A DNA stretch of 8,199 nt, taken from assembly GCA_002314885.1 (NCBI GenBank), contig DCHT01000005.1, positions 1-8,199 on the forward strand, written 5' to 3'. Positions 1-5,819 of this stretch are shown here, piece by piece (the stretch's first letter is position 1; each line of letters starts with the position of its first letter). The position numbers and the translations under genes were made by a program. Under the pieces are notes generated by a model that had not been told where the DNA came from, did no database searches, and saw only the letters and a list, made by a program, of their open reading frames with translations. This DNA is from Bacteroidales bacterium UBA1745 (GTDB lineage Bacteria; Bacteroidota; Bacteroidia; Bacteroidales; UBA932).

Positions 1-465
1 CTACTTAAACTTCTTCATCTCTCCCACACTCACACCCTTCATCTCGACCTTGTGCGCCTCTCCATCACCAGTCTTGACATAGCACTCGACGTCGGCGGTG
101 TAGTTCGCCGGGTCGAAGGAAATGTTGCGGAAGAAGCCCATCAGGCCCACGCCGTTGGCGATGGTGCCGGTGCCGGAGATGACGACGTCGGAGGTGCCGG
201 GATAGACGGTGAGGTCATTGGCGACGCCCGTGGCGAAGGCCTTGCCGTCTTTGGAGTACACGGTGCCGCGGATCTGCGAGATGGTGGTGACTTCCCTGGA
301 ACTGGTGACGTTGACGGTCACGCTGGCCGAGAGGCTCGAGAACGATGCCGGACGGATGGAGGTGATGCTCACCTTGTTGACTTTCACATTCTCCTGGGCG
401 CTGAGGTTGAGGCCCACGAGCAGCGCTGCGATGACTGCAGCAAAACGTATAAATCTACTTTTCAT
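1..465 (-). CDS. Small exported protein of unknown function, possibly LEA2-like fold
   Basis: The 154-residue product starts with a clear signal peptide (MKSRFIRFAAVIAALLVGLNLSAQ region): basic N-terminus, hydrophobic stretch about residues 8-21, and a likely cut after LSA at residue 23. The mature part, about 130 residues, has no cysteine lipobox or second membrane segment, so it should be periplasmic or secreted. It is a beta-rich pattern with alternating hydrophobics, a GTVY step and a PGTSDVVISG stretch, loosely like LEA2/WHy-type immunoglobulin folds; that resemblance is from memory and weak. I chose the ATG at 465 over a start at 525, because it places the signal peptide at the N-terminus and follows an A/G-rich AAGAAGAAAT. 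It overlaps the end of the acetyltransferase gene by 11 bp, suggesting coupled translation from one mRNA. Stop is TAG at the window edge. Function unknown; confident that it is a real exported protein. Confidence 0.8.
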   Translation of the reverse strand: MKSRFIRFAAVIAALLVGLNLSAQENVKVNKVSITSIRPASFSSLSASVTVNVTSSREVTTISQIRGTVYSKDGKAFATGVANDLTVYPGTSDVVISGTGTIANGVGLMGFFRNISFDPANYTADVECYVKTGDGEAHKVEMKGVSVGEMKKFK

Positions 466-1030
466 ATTTCTTCTTGACGACTTTCGCGGGATTGCCCGCA
501 ACGACACAATCCGACGGCACATCATTCAGGACGATCGCGCCGGCACCGATGTTCACATTGTCCCCGATCCTGAGCTCCCCCAATATGCACGCGTTGCAAC
601 CCACATCCACATTGTCCCCGATGGCCGGGATCTCATCATTGCGATTTATGTGACTCACCCCGATGGTCGTGCACTGGCGCACGTGGAAATTCTCCCCGAT
701 ACTCTTCGCCAGGATGATGGTCGCATAACTGTGGAAAGGCACGAACCCGCCCCCGATCTCCTTGCAGGTGATCTGGAAATCCGGGCAGGACGGATAGAAA
801 CGCCTCACGCCCTTGTGGCCCGAACGCTGAAGACGCTCGAAAAGCACCACCCTGTAATACGGATCCCGGAAGGCGGAAATGATCGCGCCCCTCCTGGTGC
901 CGTCGGTGGGGTAGTACTTCGCCCACTCCTCCAGATCCTTGTCGATGAGCTCACGCACGTCCGAACGCTCGTACATCCTCACAAGCGGGAGTATGCGCGC
1001 GTAGCGGAAGAAATCACGGATATGGCTCAT
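455..1030 (-). CDS. Hexapeptide-repeat (left-handed beta-helix) O-acetyltransferase, serine acetyltransferase-like
   Basis: The 191-residue product should transfer an acetyl group from acetyl-CoA to a hydroxyl group. Residues about 1-90 are helical and family-specific. From about residue 95 to 185 come hexapeptide repeats (IGENFHV, IGDNVDVG, IGDNVNIGAGAIV), ending in the typical DVPSDCVVAGNPAKVV cap seen in CysE and polysaccharide acetyltransferases. His100 in VPFHSYATIIL falls where the catalytic His of CysE (H158 in E. coli) would be. The second CysE active-site His (H193) appears to be absent: the region aligning with RHPKI reads EIPAI. This points to a relative acting on a sugar or other acceptor rather than a certain cysteine-pathway enzyme. 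The ATG at 1030 is preferred to an in-frame GTG at 1063, whose extra residues look unrelated to the family. It is the first gene of a two-gene unit with the overlapping exported protein and has its own promoter at 1149-1180, giving a leader of about 110 nt. Confidence 0.85.
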   Translation of the reverse strand: MSHIRDFFRYARILPLVRMYERSDVRELIDKDLEEWAKYYPTDGTRRGAIISAFRDPYYRVVLFERLQRSGHKGVRRFYPSCPDFQITCKEIGGGFVPFHSYATIILAKSIGENFHVRQCTTIGVSHINRNDEIPAIGDNVDVGCNACILGELRIGDNVNIGAGAIVLNDVPSDCVVAGNPAKVVKKKYEK

Positions 1031-1120
1031 AGTCAGGTTATTAGTACAGCTTCGCCGTTGCACGTGACATCACGCGCAAGCGGTTTCGGCTTATCTGGTT
1101 GGGTTCCAGGGGCTTAAAAT

Positions 1121-1150
1121 TGTGTGCTTCTGTACTATGTACAGTACACA
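1121..1150. promoter_or_regulatory. Palindrome at predicted transcript start, possible operator
   Basis: CTGTACTATGTACAG (1130-1144) is a perfect 6-bp inverted repeat around a 3-nt centre. It is flanked by TGTG (1123-1126) and CACA (1147-1150), which pair across a short asymmetric internal loop. It begins right after the TATCTTTG box of the minus-strand promoter, so it spans the predicted start of transcription. It could bind a dimeric repressor or form a 5' RNA hairpin. The protein that would bind is not known. Confidence 0.45.
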
Positions 1151-1180
1151 AAGATAGGGCTAATTATTCACATATACAAC
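1149..1180 (-). promoter_or_regulatory. Bacteroidetes-type promoter for the acetyltransferase unit
   Basis: On the minus strand, GTTG (1180-1177) is followed by 20 nt and then TATCTTTG (1156-1149). The second element matches the -7 consensus TAnnTTTG exactly. The spacing is close to the usual 19 nt from the -33 TTG/TTTG box. The predicted start is about 1142-1145, giving an untranslated leader of about 110 nt before the ATG at 1030. Confidence 0.65.
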
Positions 1181-1182
1181 CC

Positions 1183-1276
1183 TCCACGTTTTCGCAATTT
1201 TCGTGGACAAAAGCGAACTTCCCCTGCCATCCCTCCACGAAATACGCGAATACGTGGACGGAAATGGCAGGGAAAG
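1183..1276. repeat. Two inverted repeats TCCACG-N13-CGTGGA, 51 bp apart; second within a long hairpin
   Basis: Unit 1 is TCCACG 1183-1188 and CGTGGA 1202-1207. Unit 2 is TCCACG 1234-1239 and CGTGGA 1253-1258. Both have exactly 13 nt between arms, with an A/T-rich centre containing CGC, and GGAC follows both right arms (CGTGGAC). Unit 2 is wrapped by an outer stem: CTTCCCCTGCCAT (1218-1230) pairs with ATGGCAGGGAAAG (1264-1276) with a single C-A mismatch. That makes a hairpin of about 59 nt with around 20 base pairs. The block lies between the lipoprotein stop and the -33 box of the acetyltransferase promoter. It could be an extragenic palindromic (REP-like) element, an upstream operator array, or part of the lipoprotein's transcription end. 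No target-site duplication or transposase was seen. Confidence 0.65.
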
Positions 1277-1279
1277 CGG

Positions 1280-1307
1280 AAAAATGGTCTTGCAGGCGAG
1301 AAGCCTG
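1280..1307 (-). terminator. Possible weak terminator after the BspA-like lipoprotein
   Basis: On the minus strand, just past the TAG stop at 1314-1316, CAGGC (1307-1303) pairs with GCCTG (1297-1293) around a 5-nt loop. Five T residues follow at 1284-1280. The stem is only 5 bp and the T run lies 8 nt beyond it, so this is a poor intrinsic terminator alone. The larger hairpin at 1218-1276 immediately downstream may contribute. Confidence 0.3.
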
Positions 1308-1313
1308 GTCTAT

Positions 1314-3233
1314 CTATTGGCCAATCACATAAGTCTTCTCCTTCATCTTGCTGGCGAGGAATGGGAATGCTGCCTTGTAGGCGGCAAGAGTGCCCTTAGG
1401 AACGTATACCTTCTCGACGCTGTGGCGATAGATGAAGGTATAAGTTGCCAGTCCATCGTCAATCATTGTCGGAGGAACTTCTCCCTTGAAATCGATCGTG
1501 CTGATTCTGCCACAGTCATAGAACGCGGCGCTGCCGATCCACTTGAGGCTTGCAGGCAACACGACGGTCTTGGCGCAAAGATCGGTGAACGCGTTTCGAT
1601 GTATTTCCTCAACCGTGCTTGGGAAGGTGAAAGTGTCGCACTCGAGATAATGGCCGTCATTTTTTCCGAGGAATGCGTTTGCCTCTATGACCTTCAGACC
1701 CTCATTGAGCTTCACTTCCCTGAGATTTGGGGTGACGTAGAATGCACCACTCTCAATACGCTGCACCTTGGAAGGGAGCTCGATGGCCTTGAGTGAGGAC
1801 CTATTGTTGAATGCGTTGCGGGCTATGCGGGTCACAGGCTCCGGGAAATGGATCTTTACAGCCTTCTTGGCGCCGCCAGGGATCGATCCGCTGTAACTGA
1901 ACTCCTCAATCTTGTCGAAGGACAGTTCGGATTTACGTAAGTTCATCTCATCGCTGAAGGTCTCCACGTCGTCCACGTAGCACTTGATCACCTGATCAGG
2001 GTTCTCGTTGATAACGAATGACTTGGAGTCCGTGATTTTCTCGCTTGCGCTGTGGACAGTGACTTCGGCTTTAACGTTCGCCTTTTTGCCATAGACGATG
2101 ATTTCGTTATTGCCGATGGACTTGACTGCGAGGTTGTCGGTCCACTCGAAATACACTCTCTCGGTCGCGTTGGAAGGCGTGACATTCGCCTTGATCTTGT
2201 AGCAATGGTAGGTGCCGCTGCCGTCTTCGATGATGCCGCTTGCTGGGATCTCGCTCATATCAAGCGTGATGCCGGTGATGGCCACTTCTGCTGGTGGGGT
2301 CAGCGGTATTTTCACGTTGCTTAAGGACTTGGATGTCCATTGTATCACATTCTGGTTGTTGTAGTACCTCTGCATCAGATTCTTGATCTCGAAGGTACAG
2401 CCCTCTGGGAGACCTGTCAGCTTGGCTGTGAAGTTTACGCCGGGATCGGCCTGCATCCAATCAGTTGCCTGCAGCATCTTGGTTACAGTGTTGTACTCGA
2501 AGGAGAACTCGAAATCGTTGACCCACTCAGTACCCCAGAAGAGCTTCAGCTTGACATTGTCCGTAACAAGCGGATGGCCGCTCGCCGTGGAAACCGTGAT
2601 CATAGGCTTGAACCACTGAGAATCGAATTCATAGTTGATTTCGAACTTAGGGAAGGTGATTGCGAGATCGACAGTGCCACCGCTGACGGAGGCGTAATCC
2701 CATTTGCCATAGCCGTCGGTCGGTGCTTTCACATCCGTGAAGGCGTAGTCGATGCTGACCCTGTTCTCATAATTCATCAGCGTATACTCTGAACCGTCTT
2801 TCGTACGCATTATCACGCTCCAAATGTTCAGAGTGCCTTCGCCGGCCGTTCCCTGGAGGACGATCTTGCCGGAATTGGACAACATCGTCTCAGATACGGA
2901 AACCTTCATTGCCTTGCTGGACACAGCACCTGCCAGAGGACGTTCGTGGGCATCGTTGTAGAAATCCCATTCCACCTCCGAAGACGTACCGCCCTCGAGG
3001 GTGAAGATGTAGTCTCCTGTGCCTTCCTTCTGAGGGAACTGGAAGATGGTATAGTTGATGATTACGGTGTGGGTGTTGTTGTTTGCCTCGTCAATCTCGA
3101 AGGAGATCTCAGGAACGATGGCTTCCTGCTCCGGCTCGATTTCAGGCTTGTCCTGACACGAAATAGCTGAAAATGCAGTGAATGCGGCAAGGGCTGCCGT
3201 CATCAGCGACTTGGAAATGAATGTTGCTTTCAT
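1314..3233 (-). CDS. BspA-like leucine-rich-repeat surface lipoprotein
   Basis: The 639-residue product has a lipoprotein signal peptide with lipobox SAISC, lipidated at Cys26. The acidic tail after it (QDKPEIEPEQE) is compatible with export to the cell surface in Bacteroidetes. Residues about 40-315 look like one or two beta-sandwich regions I cannot name. Residues about 317-412 (from AITGITLDMSEIPASG) resemble a bacterial Ig-like (Big_2-type) domain. Residues about 455-625 are BspA-type LRR_5 repeats, shown by RIARNAF, LKAIELPSKVQRIESGAF, LKVIEANAF, VEEIHRNAF and LKWIGSAAF. The closing VEKVYVPKGTLAAYKAAFPF is the usual end of such arrays. Family members bind host or matrix proteins or serve as surface ligand binders; the ligand here is unknown. 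The ATG at 3233 is set by the signal peptide. The gene stands alone, divergent from the interrupted lipoprotein at 3378. Confidence 0.88.
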   Translation of the reverse strand: MKATFISKSLMTAALAAFTAFSAISCQDKPEIEPEQEAIVPEISFEIDEANNNTHTVIINYTIFQFPQKEGTGDYIFTLEGGTSSEVEWDFYNDAHERPLAGAVSSKAMKVSVSETMLSNSGKIVLQGTAGEGTLNIWSVIMRTKDGSEYTLMNYENRVSIDYAFTDVKAPTDGYGKWDYASVSGGTVDLAITFPKFEINYEFDSQWFKPMITVSTASGHPLVTDNVKLKLFWGTEWVNDFEFSFEYNTVTKMLQATDWMQADPGVNFTAKLTGLPEGCTFEIKNLMQRYYNNQNVIQWTSKSLSNVKIPLTPPAEVAITGITLDMSEIPASGIIEDGSGTYHCYKIKANVTPSNATERVYFEWTDNLAVKSIGNNEIIVYGKKANVKAEVTVHSASEKITDSKSFVINENPDQVIKCYVDDVETFSDEMNLRKSELSFDKIEEFSYSGSIPGGAKKAVKIHFPEPVTRIARNAFNNRSSLKAIELPSKVQRIESGAFYVTPNLREVKLNEGLKVIEANAFLGKNDGHYLECDTFTFPSTVEEIHRNAFTDLCAKTVVLPASLKWIGSAAFYDCGRISTIDFKGEVPPTMIDDGLATYTFIYRHSVEKVYVPKGTLAAYKAAFPFLASKMKEKTYVIGQ

Positions 3234-3284
3234 AATAGGTTATTTTGAATTAATTGGTTTGTCTTTTTGGGTTTTTCACCGATG

Positions 3285-3292
3285 CAAAATTG
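3285..3292 (-). promoter_or_regulatory. Weak -7-like element for the BspA-like lipoprotein
   Basis: The minus strand reads CAATTTTG, one mismatch from TAnnTTTG, about 52 nt before the ATG at 3233. No TTG lies at the usual -33 spacing. This is the best match in the divergent intergenic region on this strand, but it is weak. Confidence 0.3.
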
Positions 3293-3314
3293 ATTGTAAT
3301 CATCCAAATTCCAC

Positions 3315-3330
3315 TGAGTAATTTTACTCA
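3315..3330. promoter_or_regulatory. Perfect 16-bp palindrome in divergent intergenic region, candidate operator
   Basis: TGAGTAATTTTACTCA consists of two perfect 7-bp arms around TT. It lies between two divergent lipoprotein genes and ends 17 nt before the TATATTTG box of the rightward promoter, covering roughly -47 to -32. That promoter lacks a correctly spaced TTG, so a dimeric activator bound here could replace the -33 contact. A dual-acting repressor is also possible. No U run follows, so it is unlikely to be a terminator. Confidence 0.45.
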
Positions 3331-3347
3331 TTTTGCGTCTAAGTATG

Positions 3348-3355
3348 TATATTTG
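3348..3355 (+). promoter_or_regulatory. Bacteroidetes -7 promoter element for the interrupted lipoprotein gene
   Basis: TATATTTG matches TAnnTTTG exactly and lies 22 nt before the ATG at 3378. The nearest upstream TTG (3333-3335) is only 12 nt away, too close for a normal -33 box. Confidence 0.55.
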
Positions 3356-3377
3356 CCTTGTTTTTAACGAATTGTAT

Positions 3378-4427
3378 ATGAAAAAACTGACTTTTCTCCT
3401 CGCTTCTGCCGCAATTGTGCTGGCAGCTGCATCCTGTGAAAAAATTGCAAAGAAAGACTATGTGAACGTGACCTTCACCCACCACGTTGACGCCGCTGAC
3501 GAGACTGTTCAGAGTCTGCTCACCAACACCATCGACGAAATGACCGCCGGCATAGGCAAGGTAATCAGCGGCAAGGACATCGGCTGCTATACCGACAAGA
3601 ACGGACAGCACATCAGGGAGAACCTCACCGCGATATTCCGCACCTAGAGACTGCTCGAGACCGTGGCTGCCGAGTCCCCTGAGAAAATGAACATTCGCTA
3701 CTCCGTGGTGATGGACTTTGAAGGCGCTGCTTTTCCTATCGTCAACAAGTTCTGTTCAGCCCTGCCGGCCGAGATAGAGAACTCCAATTACACCTTTGCC
3801 CTGAAGGCGACCAAGCTCGTTGAATTTGCCGGTCCGATCAACTTCAATTCAAGCAGCAGTTCCTTGACTATTTACCCTGCTCTGATACATCCGGTCGAAG
3901 GCCTGGTCAGTGGTACTGGTCTCTCTGCTGTCGTGCTCGCCAACTCCGACAATTCCGTGGTTTTTGCTGAATCCGAAATTGACGGTTCTGTTACTGTTGA
4001 GGCGTACGGTCAGGGAACGGCGAGGATTGTCCTTGGAGTTGCAAAAGATGGTAACATTCTGATGAGCAAGACTTTTACTGTCAACTCGACCTATGGCCGC
4101 CTCTTTGTGCGCACCTCTGAGCTTACTACTGATTATGAACTTATGTCTTGCACTGTATCTTCGGATCAAAGTGGTGCCAAATATGTTTTCAAAGCAAAGC
4201 CTGGCCTCGAATTGTCCATCAAAATTCCTGCCGCGTATGTAAACAACTGCATTAAGGCACATAGCTCCGAGGGCTTCGAAATCACCGTCGGCGGCGTGAG
4301 CACGGAGATGGATCCGGGGGACTTCATCGTTACCTGCTGCCCTAACATCGATGGTAAGTATACCTATTTGAATATATATTCTGTCAGCACTAATATCAGT
4401 TACTTGGGCCTCCTCGGTGAGCTCTAG
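3378..4427 (+). pseudogene. Lipoprotein gene interrupted by an in-frame TAG codon
   Basis: An ATG at 3378 opens a lipoprotein signal peptide (MKKLTFLLASAAIVLAAASC, Cys20 the lipidation site). The frame reads to a TAG at 3645-3647 (codon 90), then continues open in the same frame to a second TAG at 4425-4427. Without the internal stop the product would be 349 residues. No frame change or indel is needed, so a single base substitution (for example from CAG, AAG, GAG or TGG) explains it. The part after the stop (RLLETVAAESPEKMNIRYSVV and on) is secreted-type, beta-rich sequence with no start signal or signal peptide of its own, so it belongs with the first part. The nearest internal ATG is at 3687. 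I do not recognise a family; residues about 150-250 look immunoglobulin-like. TAG is the usual stop in this window, so routine readthrough is unlikely. Alternatives are a sequencing error or a truncated 89-residue lipoprotein. Confidence 0.75.
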
Positions 4428-4448
4428 TACCATATCAAATATATTTAG

Positions 4449-4456
4449 TATATTTG
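4449..4456 (+). promoter_or_regulatory. Bacteroidetes -7 element upstream of the outer-membrane protein gene
   Basis: TATATTTG matches TAnnTTTG exactly and lies 19 nt before the ATG at 4476, in a very AT-rich stretch after the preceding TAG. No TTG was found at the usual -33 spacing. It probably drives 4476-7487 as one transcript, since gaps within that run are 6 and 15 nt. Confidence 0.55.
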
Positions 4457-4475
4457 CCCGTCTAATAATTAGAAT

Positions 4476-5015
4476 ATGAAGAAGATTATTGCCGTTCTGG
4501 TCCTTGTTTTCGCCGCTTCTTTCGCGGCTCTCGCACAGCCTCGCGCTATCGGTGGCTACCTTGGAATGCCTGCTGAGGGTGTTTATTATCAGCATTTGGT
4601 GAATGGTGGAAAGCAGTTCATCGAGGTGAGCGCCCACTCTGATCTGGTGTCCTCTGTACAGCGCGCTTTCTCCCTCGGCTGCGGTTTTGACTACGAATTC
4701 ATTTTCTTCTCCGCACCTAAGTCAAAGGGAACGTGGAACCTCTATGCAGGTCCTGGCATACGCGGCGGCATCGGCTGCGCCGGCGACGACACACATAGCC
4801 CATATTTCGACATAGTGGGCAACTTCGGCTTCGACTTCACCTTCAACTGCCACGTGCAGCTGTCGGCTCAGATCCAGCCGGGAGCGGGTATCTGCTTCAA
4901 TAACTCCTATAATTCGGAGACGGGCACCCACGACGGCCCTAGAGAGGCTGGTCCTGAGTTTACCAGAGGCCTCTGTGGCTTTATCCCGACCCTTAAGGTA
5001 GCTTACGCGTTCTAG
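4476..5015 (+). CDS. Small outer-membrane beta-barrel-like protein
   Basis: The 179-residue product has a signal peptide MKKIIAVLVLVFAASFAALA, with cleavage expected before Gln21. The mature part alternates aromatic/hydrophobic and polar residues in strand-like segments, such as GVYYQHLV, GCGFDYEFIFF, WNLYAGPGIRGGIG, NFGFDFTFNCHVQLSAQIQPGAGICF and FIPTLKVAYAF. It ends in Phe, the usual C-terminal residue recognised by the barrel assembly machinery. Length and pattern suit an 8-strand outer-membrane barrel, similar to other small porin-like proteins of Bacteroidetes. Its specific function is unknown. The ATG at 4476 is set by the signal peptide; no Shine-Dalgarno is visible. The next gene starts 6 nt after its stop, so they are probably co-transcribed and may work together in the envelope. 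Confidence 0.75.
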   Translation: MKKIIAVLVLVFAASFAALAQPRAIGGYLGMPAEGVYYQHLVNGGKQFIEVSAHSDLVSSVQRAFSLGCGFDYEFIFFSAPKSKGTWNLYAGPGIRGGIGCAGDDTHSPYFDIVGNFGFDFTFNCHVQLSAQIQPGAGICFNNSYNSETGTHDGPREAGPEFTRGLCGFIPTLKVAYAF

Positions 5016-5021
5016 TTTCTT

Positions 5022-5804
5022 ATGAACAAGAAGACCCTGACATTCTGCCTCGTCTGCGTTGTCCTGCTCGTGCTGGCCAACGCAGTTGCGCTTTTCTTCC
5101 TCTACTATCCTTCGATGAAGGGCAGGGGAGCGGAGCCTGTTGCTGAGCCTGTTGCCGAGGCGGCTGTCGAGGAGCCTTCTCCTGAAGCTGTTGAGCCTGT
5201 TGTTGCTGTTTCTGATACTGTGGCCACGATTGCTTCGCCGGTTGTTTCGCCGGTGGCTTCGCCGGCTGCCGTCAAGGTGCCTGAGGGACCTTTCCAGGTG
5301 AAGAACAGTGCGACGGGCAAGATGAATTCCCTGTCTCAGAATGACGATTATTCCCTCTCCCTGAAGGATGAGACGGAGGCTACGCAGTGGGTGATGCCGT
5401 TCAGCGGCGACATCTGCGGACGCGTGGCGACGGTTGATTTCTACGCCAACGGCAAGCTGCAGTTCCTTTTCTGCAGCGGCAGCAAGCTCTGTCTTGTGGA
5501 CCGTCTGGGCAGGATGGTGAGCGGCTTCCCGGTCGTGCTCGGCAAGGAAGTGCTGCTCGGTCCTGACGTGTATGACTTCAACAATCAGCGCCGTTATAAT
5601 ATAGTGGTGCTGAACAGGGACAATACCATTGATATGTATAACCTCAAGGGCGAGAAGCCGCAGAAGTGGCACTCGATCGCGCCTAAGGGGCAGATCACCG
5701 GTCTGCCTGGCTATCTTGAGGAGGGCGGAAAGAGTTATTGGACGGTGCCGCTGGCCGATGGCTCGACTGCCAAATATTCATTCTACGGAGATATCGTGTA
5801 CTAA
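5022..5804 (+). CDS. Membrane-anchored periplasmic protein with Pro/Ala/Val-rich stalk and propeller-like C-terminal domain
   Basis: The 260-residue product has one N-terminal membrane segment (about residues 5-29, LTFCLVCVVLLVLANAVALFFLYY) without a clear cleavage site, so it is probably an inner-membrane anchor. Residues about 36-85 form a low-complexity stalk of EPVAEPVAE and SPVVSPVASPA repeats. Residues about 88-260 form a globular beta-rich domain: VDFYANGKLQFLFCSGSKLCLVDRLGRMV, then PDVYDFNNQRRYNIVVLNRDNTIDMYNLKGE. These look like two successive beta-propeller blades. From memory they resemble the C-terminal repeats of large Bacteroidales envelope proteins, usually several hundred residues longer. 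Here only the last portion seems present, attached to an anchor. Role unknown. It sits 6 nt after the barrel gene and 15 nt before the acyl-CoA synthetase, so it is likely in the same operon. The ATG at 5022 is followed directly by the anchor. Confidence 0.78.
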   Translation: MNKKTLTFCLVCVVLLVLANAVALFFLYYPSMKGRGAEPVAEPVAEAAVEEPSPEAVEPVVAVSDTVATIASPVVSPVASPAAVKVPEGPFQVKNSATGKMNSLSQNDDYSLSLKDETEATQWVMPFSGDICGRVATVDFYANGKLQFLFCSGSKLCLVDRLGRMVSGFPVVLGKEVLLGPDVYDFNNQRRYNIVVLNRDNTIDMYNLKGEKPQKWHSIAPKGQITGLPGYLEEGGKSYWTVPLADGSTAKYSFYGDIVY

Positions 5805-5819
5805 TATATTTTCTTGACC

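Noticed and set aside
1041..1070. Nine-codon open frame (MSRATAKLY) in the leader of the acetyltransferase gene
   Set aside because: It could be a leader peptide, but it has no ribosome-binding signal, no run of a regulatory amino acid and no attenuator pairing that I can see.
209..1117. Plus-strand open frame of 302 codons opposite the left two genes
   Set aside because: Composition is that of an antisense shadow. The minus-strand genes carry a signal peptide and hexapeptide repeats.
1099..1399. Short plus-strand open frames over the intergenic repeats
   Set aside because: They run through inverted repeats into the antisense of the BspA-like gene and encode nothing recognisable.
3663..4427. 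Independent gene downstream of the internal TAG
   Set aside because: It lacks a signal peptide, promoter or convincing start, and is in the same frame as the preceding lipoprotein, so it is better read as the rest of that gene.
5140..5275. DNA-level tandem repeat in the stalk region as a separate element
   Set aside because: The repetition (GAGCCTGTTGC, TCGCCGGT) follows from the EPVA and SPV residues of the coding sequence and is already covered by that gene.
4722..5672. Long open frame on the minus strand (316 codons) opposite the barrel and stalk-protein genes
   Set aside because: Its product is rich in His and Arg with no domain, signal or start context. It mirrors codon bias of the plus-strand genes, which have signal peptides and recognisable structure.
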